Shown here in pieces: positions 18,134-28,526 of a DNA stretch of 64,000 bases. The notes under the pieces were generated by a model, which had not been told where the DNA came from, made no database searches, and saw only the letters and a list, made by a program, of their open reading frames with translations. Origin of the DNA: Weissella coleopterorum (GTDB lineage Bacteria; Bacillota; Bacilli; Lactobacillales; Lactobacillaceae). The stretch lies in assembly GCF_011304355.1 (NCBI RefSeq), contig NZ_CP049888.1, positions 806,001 to 870,000 on the forward strand, in the 5' to 3' direction. Made by a program: the position numbers and the translations under genes. Position 1 is the stretch's first letter, and each line of letters starts with the position of its first letter.

Positions 18134-19498
18134 ATGGATGAAAAAATAAATAAAATAAATTTCAAACTTGCATTTAGTATTGTCATTGGATTAATTATGA
18201 TCTTTAGTATCGGAATAATTGGTCTACAATTACCGGCTTTTATGCCCTTGATTGTGAGTTTGGTTTTAATTGTTATTATTTTGCGCTTTAGGCAAATTAC
18301 TTGGGACGAACTGCAAAATAATATTTTAGCAGGAATTCGGACAGGATTAGCTCCACTATTTTTATTCCTGTTAATTGGTATGCTAATTGCTCTATGGATG
18401 GGTACAGGCGTGATCCCATCAATGTTATGGCTTGGATTTAAGTCAGCTAATAGTACCTGGTTTTTGCCTAGTACATTATTAGTTTCGGCGTTGGTCGGAT
18501 CAATGATTGGGTCCGCCTTCACAACTATCGGAACAGTAGGTGTTGCGTTAATGGGAGTAGGAATTACATTGGGCTTTCATCCGGCATTAGTGGCAGGAGC
18601 TATTTTGTCAGGCGCTATTTTTGGCGATAAATCATCTCCATTGTCAGATTCAACTAATTTGGCAGCCTCAATTGCTGAAACAGATTTATTTGCGCATATT
18701 AAAAATTTAATGTGGACTACGTTGCCCGCACTATTAGTTTCTTTAATTATTTTTGTTATCTTAGGTATGGGGCATCATGGAGGGAATGATAATCAATTGA
18801 GCACGCTGAGCCAATTAATTACACCGACTTGGTGGAGCATTATTCCGCTGGGTTTGTTAGTCGGGATGGCCTTTTTCAAAATACCAGCAATTCCCACGTT
18901 GTTATTAAATATTGGACTAACAGGAACTGTGTACTTATTTAATCATTCAGCACAATCACTAAGTCAAATTTTAATGGATGGGTTTAAAACAACTTCGAAA
19001 AATCCGGAACTAATCAATCTTTTAAATCGGGGTGGAATGATTTCTATGATGCCGACCGTAATTGTAATTATGTTAGCTTTGGCTTTGGGTGGTATTTTGA
19101 CAGAGCAACGAGTCTTGCAAACGGTCATGGAGCCATTATCAAAAAAAATCAAGTCTAGTGCAGGGATTTTGACCGGTGTCGTTTTTACCGGAATTACGGC
19201 TAACTTTTTAATTGGGGAACAATATCTAGCTACAATTTTGCCGGGGCAACTTTGGAAACCGGCATTCGATCGCATTGAAATTAGTCGTCTGGCTTTGGGA
19301 CGTGCCTTGGAAGATTCAGGAACTGTCACGAATTATCTTGTGCCTTGGGGCGTAGCAGGTAGTTTTGCGGCTCAAACATTGGGAGTTCCGGTGTCGGATT
19401 TTGCTCCATTTGTATTCTTTGCCATCCTATCGCCCGTTTTTTCACTATTATCTGCCTGGACGGGAATTGGAATTAAAAAAAATATTGATCCGAAGTAG
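18134..19498 (+). CDS. NhaC-family antiporter, probable tyrosine transporter
   Basis: A 454-residue integral membrane protein with about eleven hydrophobic segments and NhaC signatures: GSMIGSAFTTIGTVG near residue 118 and FGDKSSPLSDSTNLAAS near 160, plus GALEDSGTVTNYLVPWG-like sequence at about 395. NhaC proteins are annotated as Na+/H+ antiporters, but T-box control points to an amino-acid role. I recall that NhaC-like proteins under tyrosine T-boxes in lactobacilli have been proposed as tyrosine transporters, which agrees with the apparent TAT specifier. Single-gene unit; start supported by AAAGGAG. Confidence 0.82.
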   Translation: MDEKINKINFKLAFSIVIGLIMIFSIGIIGLQLPAFMPLIVSLVLIVIILRFRQITWDELQNNILAGIRTGLAPLFLFLLIGMLIALWMGTGVIPSMLWLGFKSANSTWFLPSTLLVSALVGSMIGSAFTTIGTVGVALMGVGITLGFHPALVAGAILSGAIFGDKSSPLSDSTNLAASIAETDLFAHIKNLMWTTLPALLVSLIIFVILGMGHHGGNDNQLSTLSQLITPTWWSIIPLGLLVGMAFFKIPAIPTLLLNIGLTGTVYLFNHSAQSLSQILMDGFKTTSKNPELINLLNRGGMISMMPTVIVIMLALALGGILTEQRVLQTVMEPLSKKIKSSAGILTGVVFTGITANFLIGEQYLATILPGQLWKPAFDRIEISRLALGRALEDSGTVTNYLVPWGVAGSFAAQTLGVPVSDFAPFVFFAILSPVFSLLSAWTGIGIKKNIDPK

Positions 19499-19653
19499 GA
19501 GAATTTTACTTGATCCGGACCTTAGGGTATTTTTCACATTTAGTTTCTGCAACTATTCCGATTTAATTTGAATTAATTTATTGGCAGGCTCGTTTATTAT
19601 CACAGATAGGTTATAATTAATTTATGTGATTTTAGATGAAGGGAAATGAACCA

Positions 19654-20247
19654 ATGTATGAATACTTAAATGGCTTGATCACAGTTTTGGCCCCAAAATT
19701 TATTGTTGTTGAAGTTGGGGGCATTGGTTATCGTGTGATTGTTGGTAACCCTTATGCTTTTGAACAAAATGAACAAGTTAAAGTTTATATTGAACAAATT
19801 TTACGCCAAGATGAAGAAACCTTATACGGATTTAAAACGGCGAGTGAGAAGCAACTTTTTGAACAACTGCTGGCTGTCTCCGGAATTGGTCCTAAAAGTG
19901 CCCTAGCAATTCTCGCAAACTCTGATCATACCGGATTAATTCAAGCAATTGTCTCTGGTGATGTGAATTACTTGGTTAAGTTTCCAGGAATTGGTAAAAA
20001 AACTGCCCAACAAATTGTTTTGGATCTACAAAATAATTTAGCAAAGCTTCCGTTTGATTTTGATAATATTGCTGGAATTGAAAAACCAAGCCCATCCAAT
20101 AATAAAGAACTAGATGATGCCTTGGAGGCCCTAAAAGCGTTGGGGTATAGTGCGCGTGATGTTGACAAAGTTGCAAAGAAATTAATCGCCTTAGAAGGAT
20201 TAGATACAGCTGGATATGTTTCAGCGGGGTTAAAATTATTTAATTAG
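19654..20247 (+). CDS. ruvA: Holliday junction helicase subunit RuvA
   Basis: Binds four-way junctions and recruits RuvB for branch migration. About 197 residues in the usual three domains: OB-fold (MYEYLNGLI at the start), helix-hairpin-helix pair (SGIGPKSALAIL; FPGIGKKTAQQIVLDL) and a C-terminal UBA-like domain that contacts RuvB. ATG 19654 is chosen over ATG 19636 because the family starts MYEY(I/L)xG. TATAAT at 19612-19617 is a possible -10 box. First gene of ruvA-ruvB-queA-tgt-yajC. Confidence 0.95.
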   Translation: MYEYLNGLITVLAPKFIVVEVGGIGYRVIVGNPYAFEQNEQVKVYIEQILRQDEETLYGFKTASEKQLFEQLLAVSGIGPKSALAILANSDHTGLIQAIVSGDVNYLVKFPGIGKKTAQQIVLDLQNNLAKLPFDFDNIAGIEKPSPSNNKELDDALEALKALGYSARDVDKVAKKLIALEGLDTAGYVSAGLKLFN

Positions 20248-20265
20248 GAAAGACCAAAGGAGTAC

Positions 20266-21282
20266 ATGAACATGAGTGACGGGATTTTGGATCAAACGTC
20301 CCTAAGTTCGGACGAAGAGCAGGTTGATCGTAATTTAAGGCCAAATACTTTGAAACAATATATTGGCCAAGCGGAATTAAAAGAGCGATTACAGGTATAT
20401 ATTCAAGCTGCTAAGCAACGAGAAGAGGCCCTAGATCATACCTTGCTATATGGACCACCTGGTTTAGGTAAAACAACCTTAGCCTTAGTAATTGCAACGG
20501 AGTTAGGTGTCAATATCAAAACAACAACTGGTCCCGTGATTGAAAAACAAGGTGATTTATTAGCCGTCTTGAATGAATTACAACCTGGTGATGTGTTATT
20601 TATTGATGAAATTCATCGTTTACCCAAGACAGTTGAAGAAATGCTATATTCAGCGATGGAAGATTTTTACGTCGATATAATCGTTGGAGAAGGTGACAAT
20701 TCAAGACCTGTTCATTTTCCACTACCGCCTTTTACTTTGATTGGGGCAACGACTCGTGGGGGAATGCTTTCACAACCGTTACGCGATCGTTTTGGAATTG
20801 TTGAGCATATGAATTACTATAATCAACAAGAACTAAGCGATATTGTGTTACGTTCCGCTAACGTATTTGAAATTGAAATTGAACCCTCTGGTGCGTTAGA
20901 ACTAGCGAGACGCTCACATGGAACACCACGAATTGCTAATCGACTTTTACGACGAGTTCGTGATTTTGCAATGGTTAAAAAATACGCTGCAATTGATCTG
21001 CAATTAGTGGATTTTGCTTTAAACCTTTTAAAAATTGATCGTTCAGGATTAGATCAGGTCGATTTAAAAATCTTAACAACGATGATTGAAAATTATGATG
21101 GCGGTCCAGTTGGTATTAAAACTCTTGCCGCTAATATCGGTGAAGAAGTAGATACAATCGAATCAATGTATGAACCATATTTATTACAAATTGGATTTGT
21201 GAAGCGAACTCCGCGTGGAAGAACGGTTACGATAAAAGCCTATGATCATTTACAAATCCCGTATGAAAGGAAAGAAGATTAA
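20266..21282 (+). CDS. ruvB: Holliday junction helicase motor RuvB
   Basis: AAA+ motor for branch migration. 338 residues with [11 protein letters not shown], Walker [11 protein letters not shown], Walker [10 protein letters not shown], sensor 1 GATTRGG, the arginine-finger region LRDRFG, and the C-terminal winged helix ending in a PRGRTVT segment. It lies 18 bases after ruvA with an AAAGGAG site; a second in-frame ATG at 20272 is an equally possible start. Confidence 0.96.
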   Translation: MNMSDGILDQTSLSSDEEQVDRNLRPNTLKQYIGQAELKERLQVYIQAAKQREEALDHTLLYGPPGLGKTTLALVIATELGVNIKTTTGPVIEKQGDLLAVLNELQPGDVLFIDEIHRLPKTVEEMLYSAMEDFYVDIIVGEGDNSRPVHFPLPPFTLIGATTRGGMLSQPLRDRFGIVEHMNYYNQQELSDIVLRSANVFEIEIEPSGALELARRSHGTPRIANRLLRRVRDFAMVKKYAAIDLQLVDFALNLLKIDRSGLDQVDLKILTTMIENYDGGPVGIKTLAANIGEEVDTIESMYEPYLLQIGFVKRTPRGRTVTIKAYDHLQIPYERKED

Positions 21283-21285
21283 GAA

Positions 21286-22332
21286 ATGAATTTACCAAAT
21301 TATACTTTGAATGATTTTGATTACGACTTACCAACAGAATTAATTGCCCAAACTCCTTTGGAGCAACGTGATACCTCCCGATTATTGGCATTGAATGCTG
21401 AAACTGGTGAAGTGGAAGATCGACATTTTTATGATATTTTAGAATATTTAAATCCAGGTGATGCGATCGTCATGAATAATTCACGGGTGTTACCAGCTCG
21501 CCTACATGGTATCCGCCCAGATACTGGCGGTCATGTTGAGGTGCTCATGCTCCGCCAAGATCATGGAGATGTTTGGGAAACATTGGTTAATCCAGCACGA
21601 AAGTACCCTATAGGTGCTAAAATTTCTTTCGGGAGTGGAGAATTAACTGCTACGGTTACGGCCGAGTTGGAGCATGGGGGACGGATGGTAGAGTTTCACT
21701 ACAATGGAATTTTCTTAGAGATTTTGGAAGCATTGGGAGAAATGCCTTTACCACCTTATATCAAAGAAAAGCTTGAAGATCAGGAACGTTACCAAACTGT
21801 TTATTCTAAGGTAAATGGATCGGCTGCCGCTCCAACTGCTGGCCTACACTGGACTCCAGAACTATTAGAAAAAGTAGCAGAAAAAGGAATTAAATTGGTT
21901 GAGTTGACATTACATGTTGGATTAGGAACCTTTAGACCTGTTGAAACCGATAACTTAGCAGATCATAAAATGCATTCAGAGTTTTATCAACTAAGCCAAA
22001 TTGCGGCGGATACATTAAATGAGGTTCGTGCCAACGGTGGACGTATTATTGCAACTGGAACGACTTCGATTCGGACGCTTGAAACAATTGGCTCAAAATT
22101 CAATGGTGTATTGAAAGCTGACTCGGGGTGGACGGATATTTTTATCAAACCCGGGTATCAATGGACAACGGTTGATGGATTTATTACGAATTTTCATTTA
22201 CCAAAATCTACTTTGGTCATGCTGGTGGCGGCTTTTACGGGTCGTGAAAACATTTTAAATGCTTATCAGTATGCGATTGAAGAAAAGTATCGTTTCTTTT
22301 CATTCGGCGATGCGATGTTTATCCATCATTAA
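21286..22332 (+). CDS. queA: tRNA preQ1(34) S-adenosylmethionine ribosyltransferase-isomerase
   Basis: Converts preQ1 in the tRNA wobble position to epoxyqueuosine, using the ribosyl part of SAM. 348 residues with the family pattern: [28 protein letters not shown] N-terminus, [45 protein letters not shown] and FHLPKSTL. It begins three bases after ruvB and is followed by tgt, the enzyme that makes its substrate. Confidence 0.96.
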   Translation: MNLPNYTLNDFDYDLPTELIAQTPLEQRDTSRLLALNAETGEVEDRHFYDILEYLNPGDAIVMNNSRVLPARLHGIRPDTGGHVEVLMLRQDHGDVWETLVNPARKYPIGAKISFGSGELTATVTAELEHGGRMVEFHYNGIFLEILEALGEMPLPPYIKEKLEDQERYQTVYSKVNGSAAAPTAGLHWTPELLEKVAEKGIKLVELTLHVGLGTFRPVETDNLADHKMHSEFYQLSQIAADTLNEVRANGGRIIATGTTSIRTLETIGSKFNGVLKADSGWTDIFIKPGYQWTTVDGFITNFHLPKSTLVMLVAAFTGRENILNAYQYAIEEKYRFFSFGDAMFIHH

Positions 22333-22341
22333 GGAGAAAAA

Positions 22342-23556
22342 ATGCGTCAATATAGTGAATTTGATCAATTTTTAATGGAAAAATACCCATTAAAAGAGGA
22401 ATTAATGAATGATCCTCATCGTCCAGTAATTTATGAATTATTACATGTTGAAAAACATACCGGTGCACGGTTAGGTCGTATTTATACTCGCCACGGAGTG
22501 GTACATACACCAATGTTTATGCCAGTAGGAACTCAGGCAGCGGTTAAAAATGTATCACCACGAGATTTAGAAGATATTAATTCTCAATTTATTTTGTCTA
22601 ACACATACCATCTTTGGGTTCGCCCGGGGGATGAATTAATTGCCAAAGCAGGTGGTTTGCATAATTTCATGCAATGGAATGGTCCAATTTTAACGGATTC
22701 AGGTGGTTTCCAAGTTTGGTCACTTTCTAAAAATAATAAAATTTCCGAAGAAGGAGTTGATTTCAAGAATCACGTTGATGGTTCACAAATGTTCTTATCT
22801 CCTGAAGTAGCTATGTCGATTCAAAATAATCTTGGATCAGACATTATGATGCAACTTGATGAAGCGATTCCATATTTTGAATCTTATGATTATGTTAAAA
22901 ATTCAGTCGAAAGAACTACTCGTTGGGCCAAGCGTGCCAAAATAGCACACGCCAGAGCTGATGATCAGGCTTTATTTGGAATCATTCAAGGGGCAGGATT
23001 TAAAGATTTGCGAAAATTATCTGCTGACGGTTTAATTGACTTGGATTTGCCGGGCTATGCGGTTGGCGGTCTTTCGGTCGGAGAATCCAAAGAGGAAATG
23101 AACCGCGTGCTTGATTTTACGGTTGATTGGATGCCTGCTGATAAACCACGTTATTTAATGGGTGTGGCAGCTCCGGATTCCTTAATTGACTCTGCGATTC
23201 GTGGAATTGATATGTTTGATTGTGTATTACCTACTCGAATTGCTCGAAATGGTTCATTGATGACTAAGCATGGACGAATTGTAATTACGAATGGAAAATA
23301 TAAAGATGATTTTAGCCTAATTGATGAAGATACAGAGGATTATGGCTCAAATAATTTTACGAAGGCTTATTTGCATCACTTATTTAAAGCTAATGAATTG
23401 TATGGTCAAAATATTGCATCTGTTCACAATTTAAGATATCTGTTAAAGTTAATGGAAGAGATGCGCGAGGCAATTTATCATGATGAATTGTTAGACTTTA
23501 GAGCGCAAGTTTTAGAAGACTATGGTTATAATAAACCGAATGCACGGTTGTTTTAA
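22342..23556 (+). CDS. tgt: Queuine/preQ1 tRNA-ribosyltransferase lacking the zinc cysteines
   Basis: Exchanges guanine-34 for preQ1 in tRNAs with GUN anticodons. Catalytic residues are present: D119 in TDSGGFQ and D293 in FDCVLPTR, with the GGLSVGE loop. The structural zinc site is changed: where the family has D-E-x-C-x-C-Y-x-C, this protein has D-E-D-T-E-D-Y-G-S (328-336). All three Cys ligands are therefore lost, while the His ligand of the VHNL segment (H362) remains. Two starts are possible: ATG 22342 with a strong AAGGAG just after queA (404 aa), or ATG 22405 with AGAGGA, giving 383 aa, the normal length. I keep the first but the 21-residue extension is unusual. Confidence 0.93.
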   Translation: MRQYSEFDQFLMEKYPLKEELMNDPHRPVIYELLHVEKHTGARLGRIYTRHGVVHTPMFMPVGTQAAVKNVSPRDLEDINSQFILSNTYHLWVRPGDELIAKAGGLHNFMQWNGPILTDSGGFQVWSLSKNNKISEEGVDFKNHVDGSQMFLSPEVAMSIQNNLGSDIMMQLDEAIPYFESYDYVKNSVERTTRWAKRAKIAHARADDQALFGIIQGAGFKDLRKLSADGLIDLDLPGYAVGGLSVGESKEEMNRVLDFTVDWMPADKPRYLMGVAAPDSLIDSAIRGIDMFDCVLPTRIARNGSLMTKHGRIVITNGKYKDDFSLIDEDTEDYGSNNFTKAYLHHLFKANELYGQNIASVHNLRYLLKLMEEMREAIYHDELLDFRAQVLEDYGYNKPNARLF

Positions 23557-23573
23557 AAAGGGAGATTTTTGAT

Positions 23574-23939
23574 ATGTCACAGAGTTTATTGATTTTTGTT
23601 GCCTTCATCGCTTTGATGTATTTTATGATGATTCGACCACAACAAAAGACGGCGAAGAAGCGCCAAAATATGTTAAATGAATTAAAGCCTGGTTCTGAAA
23701 TTGTCACCATCGGTGGCTTACATGGGAAAGTTGATTCACTTGATACGAATACATTTACCCTTGATGCTGATGGTGTATTTTTAACCTTTGAACGTTCAGC
23801 AATTCGTACAGTAGTTGAAAACAAGGATCTTACTGAATCGGTAGAAACTAATGTTGCTCCTGTTGAAGTAAAAAACGAAAAAATTGTAGATAATGCAGAT
23901 TCTGAAAAAGAAGATGCTATCTCTAATAAGGAAGATTAA
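23574..23939 (+). CDS. yajC: Preprotein translocase subunit YajC
   Basis: Accessory subunit of the Sec translocase. The 121-residue protein has one N-terminal membrane helix (about 4-18, ending MIRPQQK), the family signature RPQQKTAKKRQNML and LKPGSEIVTIGGLHGKV, and a long acidic tail. It is usual for yajC to follow tgt. It ends at a terminator, closing the ruvA operon. Confidence 0.93.
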   Translation: MSQSLLIFVAFIALMYFMMIRPQQKTAKKRQNMLNELKPGSEIVTIGGLHGKVDSLDTNTFTLDADGVFLTFERSAIRTVVENKDLTESVETNVAPVEVKNEKIVDNADSEKEDAISNKED

Positions 23940-23951
23940 TTTCTTTATCAG

Positions 23952-23989
23952 AAAAGGAGACTGGGCACTAACTCGCCAAGTCTCCTTTT
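23952..23989 (+). terminator. Terminator after yajC
   Basis: AAAAGGAGACT on the left pairs with AGTCTCCTTTT on the right, extended by GGG/CC pairs around a 12-14 base loop. Confidence 0.85.
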
Positions 23990-24031
23990 GTATTTAACTA
24001 TATATTGTTAATGATCAGGGAGTAAGCAGTC

Positions 24032-25150
24032 ATGGCCGATTTATTTGAAATTCCATTAAAATTGAATAGTGAACGACAGATTATTCATATTGATATGGAT
24101 GCTTTTTATGCGCAAATAGAAATGCGAGATCATCCTGAATATAGACACGAAGCAATTATTTTAGCAAATGATCCCCGCCTAACCGGTGGAAGGGGCGTAG
24201 TGGCAACCGCCAATTATCAAGCTCGTCAACTGGGGGTACATTCAGCAATGAGTGCAGCAGAGGCCATGCGATTAGCTCCTAATGCTCGTTTTGTAGTGCC
24301 AAATTTTAAATTATATCGGCAAACCTCAAAAATGGTGCATGAAATTTTTCATCGTTACACAAAGCGAATTGAACCAATTGCGTTTGATGAAGCATATTTA
24401 GATGTGACAAATGATTTAGAGCACTTTGAATCAGCGTTGGAATTGGCCCATCATCTCCAACAAACAATTTTTGATGAATTACATTTAACTTCATCAGTAG
24501 GAGTTTCTTATAATAAATTTATGGCTAAACTAGCTTCAGAACACAATAAACCAGTAGGCTTTACGTTTATCGATGTCACACAAATCCGTGAATTTTTAAA
24601 TGTCTTACCTATTCAAGATATTCGGGGGATTGGTAAAAAAACAATCCCTAAGATGAATGAATTAGGGATTTATACGGGATATGACCTATTTCAACAAAGC
24701 CAAGCAACTTTGAGTGACCATTTTGGACGTTCGGGTTATGACTTTTATCAAAGAATTCGAGGCGTTGATGATCGTAATGTTGAATGGCAGCGAGAGCGAA
24801 AATCAATTGGTAACGAAAGAACCTATGGTCCTTTTTTAGCAAGTGAAAGTAGCGTTTTTGAAGCATTACGGTACTTGGCAGATTTATTGGAAAATTCGAC
24901 GAAGCAGGAAAAAAAGCATGGTAAAACTTTAGTTTTAAAAGTTCGTGATGCAGAATTTACAACTGAAACAAGGCGCCGAACTAATCTAGAATTCATTGAC
25001 AACCGTGCTGATTTATTTTATGAATTGGCATTAGAGCTTTGGGATGAATTAGGTGGGTTTCAAGAACCGATTCGGTTGTTAGGACTAACATTAACAAATT
25101 TATCACCAATTACTTTTACAGATGTTCCGCTTGATTTATATGGGGTTTAA
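24032..25150 (+). CDS. dinB: DNA polymerase IV
   Basis: Y-family translesion polymerase. 372 residues with the palm motif IHIDMDAFYAQIE, the catalytic FDEAYLDVT, the DIRGIGKKT helix-hairpin-helix and a little-finger domain. A C-terminal clamp-binding motif of the usual QxxLF type is not obvious. Start ATG 24032 after CAGGGAG. A second, broken Y-family gene (UvrX/UmuC type) is found in the foreign block at 40.7 kb. Confidence 0.93.
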   Translation: MADLFEIPLKLNSERQIIHIDMDAFYAQIEMRDHPEYRHEAIILANDPRLTGGRGVVATANYQARQLGVHSAMSAAEAMRLAPNARFVVPNFKLYRQTSKMVHEIFHRYTKRIEPIAFDEAYLDVTNDLEHFESALELAHHLQQTIFDELHLTSSVGVSYNKFMAKLASEHNKPVGFTFIDVTQIREFLNVLPIQDIRGIGKKTIPKMNELGIYTGYDLFQQSQATLSDHFGRSGYDFYQRIRGVDDRNVEWQRERKSIGNERTYGPFLASESSVFEALRYLADLLENSTKQEKKHGKTLVLKVRDAEFTTETRRRTNLEFIDNRADLFYELALELWDELGGFQEPIRLLGLTLTNLSPITFTDVPLDLYGV

Positions 25151-25159
25151 AAGCGCTAT

Positions 25160-25171
25160 ATGTGATATAAT
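25160..25171 (+). promoter_or_regulatory. Extended -10 promoter before nrnA
   Basis: TATAAT at 25166-25171 with TG two bases before it, about 60 bases upstream of the nrnA start. No convincing -35 box is seen. Confidence 0.4.
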
Positions 25172-25229
25172 TTGTTGTTAGTAATTAGAAAATAATTAAA
25201 AATATAATTTAGAGAATAGAGATATAAAC

Positions 25230-26177
25230 ATGACGGCTGAAACGGGTATTTTAAACCAAATAAAAAAGCATGATACAATTATTATCCACCGGCATCAACG
25301 TCCAGATCCAGATGCATTTGGTTCACAATTTGGACTAGCTGATTTAATTCGAGCATCATTTCCAGAGAAAAAAGTTTATATGGTTGGTAAAATGCAGCCT
25401 AGTGCGCTTTGGATGGGGCAAATGAACGAAATTGATGATCAACTTTATGAAAATGCATTAGTAATCGTTGTTGACACTGCAAATACCCCACGAATTGATG
25501 ATCAGCGTTGGGAACAGGGTGCAACCATCATTAAGATTGATCATCATCCTAATGAAGAACCCTATGGCGATTTTAATTGGGTCATTGAAGGAGCTTCTTC
25601 TACATCGGCTATGATTTTTAGCTTTTATCAACAGTTTTCAACTGAGTTGAAATTGTCAAATAATGGTGCAGCGTTTCTATACAATGGAATTGTAGGAGAT
25701 ACTGGACGCTTTTTATATGCAACTAATTCAAAAACAATGGAAGCAGTGGCTGGGTTAATGAAATTTGATTTTGATTGGTTTAAAATCAACCAAATGATGG
25801 ATACAATTTCACCAGCTGCGGCGAAGATGTCTGGATACGTTTTGAGCAATATGCAAATGAATGAATTGGGTTTAAATTATATTGTTTTGAAGCATGATAT
25901 TGTGGAAAGTTTTAACTTAGGCGATTTTGGAACTGCGTTTGTCGTACCATTGCTGGGTAAAGTTAATACGATGAAGGCGTGGATCGTTTTTGAAGAACAA
26001 GAAGAGGGCTTCTATCGCGTCCGGATCCGTTCACGTGACGTGGTGATTAATAAAGTGGCCTCTCGCCACGGTGGCGGCGGTCATCCCTTTGCATCAGGTG
26101 CATTGGCAAAAGATCAAACAGAAATAGATACAATTATCGATGAAGTTAATACAGTTTTAAAAGACATTAACGAATGA
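25230..26177 (+). CDS. nrnA: Bifunctional oligoribonuclease/pAp phosphatase NrnA
   Basis: DHH/DHHA1 phosphoesterase that degrades very short RNAs (nanoRNA) and 3'-phosphoadenosine 5'-phosphate. 315 residues: IIHRHQRPDPDAFGSQ near the start, VVDTAN, KIDHHPNEEPYG (the DHH motif), GIVGDTGRF, and the C-terminal DHHA1 glycine-rich loop HGGGGHPFASGA. Followed 14 bases later by an RNA helicase gene, consistent with an RNA-turnover transcript. Confidence 0.93.
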   Translation: MTAETGILNQIKKHDTIIIHRHQRPDPDAFGSQFGLADLIRASFPEKKVYMVGKMQPSALWMGQMNEIDDQLYENALVIVVDTANTPRIDDQRWEQGATIIKIDHHPNEEPYGDFNWVIEGASSTSAMIFSFYQQFSTELKLSNNGAAFLYNGIVGDTGRFLYATNSKTMEAVAGLMKFDFDWFKINQMMDTISPAAAKMSGYVLSNMQMNELGLNYIVLKHDIVESFNLGDFGTAFVVPLLGKVNTMKAWIVFEEQEEGFYRVRIRSRDVVINKVASRHGGGGHPFASGALAKDQTEIDTIIDEVNTVLKDINE

Positions 26178-26191
26178 ATTAGGAGAAATTA

Positions 26192-27562
26192 ATGGCAAAA
26201 TTTACGGACTATAATTTAAAAAAAGAAATATATCAGGCCCTAACTGCAATCAACTTCAAAGAGCCTACTCCTGTCCAAGAAAGAATGATTCCTGTGATTT
26301 TACAAGGACGTTCAGTTGTTGGTCAGTCACAAACCGGCTCTGGTAAAACACATGCTTTTTTGATTCCAATTTTTGAAAATCTGGATTTAAACGCAACGAC
26401 GGTCCAAGTCATTATCACAACCCCTTCTAGGGAATTGGCTGCTCAAATTAACCGAGCTGTGAAACAAATGGCAGATATGTTTGATAAGAAAATACGCCCA
26501 CAAGTTGGTTATTATGTTGGTGGAACCGATAAGAGTCGTCAAGCGGCTCAGCTTGAAAACAAGCAACCGCAAATTGTGATTGGAACACCTGGAAGAATTC
26601 ATGATCTTTCTAAAAATGGATCTCTAGATATTCATACGGCAAGCGTTTTGGTGATTGATGAAGCTGATATGACATTAGATGGTGGATTTTTACCGGATGT
26701 GGATGCCATCGCTGGGGCGTTACCAAGCAATCTACAAATGTTGGTCTTTTCTGCAACCATTCCACAAAAATTACAGCCATTCTTGAAAAAATATTTAAAT
26801 AATCCGATTATTGAAGAAATTCCAAGTGAGACAATTATTGCTAATACCATTACAAATTTATTGGTCGGAACCAAGGGTAAGACCAAAGATGAAGTTGTTT
26901 ATAATTTATTAACGATGGGTAATCCGTACATGGCATTGGTCTTTACGAATACAAAAGTTCGGGCCAAAGAATTAACTAAATACTTGCGACAACAAGGATT
27001 AAAAGTTGCAGAAATTCATGGTGACGTCCAACCACGAGAACGGAAACGCGTCATGGCCGCCATTCAAAGGTTGGATTATCAATATGTGGTGGCTACCGAT
27101 TTAGCTGCGCGTGGAATTGATATCCCAGGGGTTGACTTAGTTATCAACGATGGAATACCGAATGAATTGGAGTTCTTTATTCATCGAGTAGGTCGGACAG
27201 GTCGTAATAATCAAGCAGGAACGGCAATTACAATCTATAATCCCGATGAAGAAGACCGGGTCGCCAATGTTGAAAAAATGGGAATTGAATTCCAGCCTAA
27301 AAACTTTAGTCATGGTGAGCTAAAGGATGGAATTGATCGTCGACGTCGACGTCAACGAAATAAATCGACTGAAAAATTAGATCCAACAATGTTGGGGATG
27401 GTTAAGAAGAAAAAGAAGCATGTTAAACCGGGGTATAAGCGCCAAATTAAGGCTGCAATTGCTAAGGACGCACGCTTCAAAAAGCGTGTTTCAGATCGTG
27501 AAGAATTACGAGCAAATCGAAAATCTAAAAAGAAAGCAGCAGACAAGGCCCGCGGAAAATAA
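26192..27562 (+). CDS. cshB: DEAD-box RNA helicase, CshB-like
   Basis: ATP-dependent RNA helicase of 456 residues. Motifs in order: Q motif (PTPVQERMIP), I (SQTGSGKT), Ia (TPSRELA), Ib (GTPGRI), II (VIDEADM, a DEAD variant), III (SAT), IV (LVFTNTK), V (ATDLAARGIDI), VI (HRVGRTGR). The C-terminus (from about 385) is a Lys/Arg-rich tail expected to bind RNA. By domain length and the nrnA linkage it resembles CshB, a helicase linked to cold adaptation and ribosome assembly. Confidence 0.9.
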   Translation: MAKFTDYNLKKEIYQALTAINFKEPTPVQERMIPVILQGRSVVGQSQTGSGKTHAFLIPIFENLDLNATTVQVIITTPSRELAAQINRAVKQMADMFDKKIRPQVGYYVGGTDKSRQAAQLENKQPQIVIGTPGRIHDLSKNGSLDIHTASVLVIDEADMTLDGGFLPDVDAIAGALPSNLQMLVFSATIPQKLQPFLKKYLNNPIIEEIPSETIIANTITNLLVGTKGKTKDEVVYNLLTMGNPYMALVFTNTKVRAKELTKYLRQQGLKVAEIHGDVQPRERKRVMAAIQRLDYQYVVATDLAARGIDIPGVDLVINDGIPNELEFFIHRVGRTGRNNQAGTAITIYNPDEEDRVANVEKMGIEFQPKNFSHGELKDGIDRRRRRQRNKSTEKLDPTMLGMVKKKKKHVKPGYKRQIKAAIAKDARFKKRVSDREELRANRKSKKKAADKARGK

Positions 27563-27581
27563 AAATTAGGAGGAAGATACT

Positions 27582-28508
27582 TTGGTTTGGACATCATTGA
27601 AAAATTACAGTATCCTCGTGGGAGGATTTATATTTGGTTCATTACTTGTTGCGGTATCCATGAATTTCTTCTTTATTCCTAATAATATATTTTCAGCAGG
27701 ATTTAATGGAATCGCTCAGCTCTTGAATCTATTTTTAACTTATTTATTTCACATCCATATTGAAGTTGGAACGATGATTTTGCTGTTCAATATTCCAATT
27801 GCGATTGCTGGTTGGTTTTGGGCCGGACGACGTTTCGTGGTATTAAGTTTTTTGAATAATTTGTTAGCTTCTGGTCTACAAGTGTGGATGCCAAAGATGA
27901 GTATTGTTAATAATGAACCAATTTTAGCTGCCTTGTTTGGAGGAATTCTACTGGGACTTGCCATTGGAATTACCTTTCGTTTAGGATTTTCAACAGGTGG
28001 TATGGATGTGGTGGCAGCGATTGTTCAGAAACGGACAGGACGTTCAATTGGCTCGGTGAGTATGATCATCAATGGAAGCATTGTATTAATTGCTGGTTTC
28101 TTTATTGGTTGGCAAAACGCAATGTATACAATTATTGGAATTTATGCGACCTCAGTGGCGATGGACAATATTTATACGAAGCATCGAAAGCTTACCGCCT
28201 TCATTGTGACTAAGCATCCAGATGAGGTCATTGAAAATCTACAGGCGAATGTGGTCCGAGGGATTACAATTTTAGATTCTGTAGGCGCCTATACAAAAAA
28301 ACCATCAAAAACCCTAATGATGGTTCTTTCACGATATGAATTAAATGAAATGGAAGAGCTAACAAAAGAAGCTGATCCAGATGCATTTATCAATGTTTTA
28401 AATACCGTGGACGTTTCAAATAATTTCATTAATGAAGATTTGCAACGTCAAATCCAAATTGAAAAAATTGCTGCTAAAAAGCAAATTTCAGACGTTTTAA
28501 ATAACTAA
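27582..28508 (+). CDS. YitT-family membrane protein (DUF2179 C-terminal domain)
   Basis: 308 residues: five or six transmembrane segments in the first 200 residues with the YitT pattern (FIPNNIFSAGFNGIAQL; GFSTGGMDVVAAI), then a soluble DUF2179 domain (RGITILDSVGAYTKK, about 225-236). TTG 27582 is used as the start because GGAGGAAG precedes it and the sequence WTSLKNYS leads straight into the first helix. The function of the family is not established. Confidence 0.85.
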   Translation: MVWTSLKNYSILVGGFIFGSLLVAVSMNFFFIPNNIFSAGFNGIAQLLNLFLTYLFHIHIEVGTMILLFNIPIAIAGWFWAGRRFVVLSFLNNLLASGLQVWMPKMSIVNNEPILAALFGGILLGLAIGITFRLGFSTGGMDVVAAIVQKRTGRSIGSVSMIINGSIVLIAGFFIGWQNAMYTIIGIYATSVAMDNIYTKHRKLTAFIVTKHPDEVIENLQANVVRGITILDSVGAYTKKPSKTLMMVLSRYELNEMEELTKEADPDAFINVLNTVDVSNNFINEDLQRQIQIEKIAAKKQISDVLNN

Positions 28509-28526
28509 AATCGAGGAGATAAAAAT

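Noticed and set aside
18034..19329. Long minus-strand open frames opposite the NhaC gene (for example 18034-18522 and 18964-19329)
   Set aside because: They lie opposite a well-supported membrane protein and a T-box, have no ribosome sites, and their composition is that of an antisense shadow.
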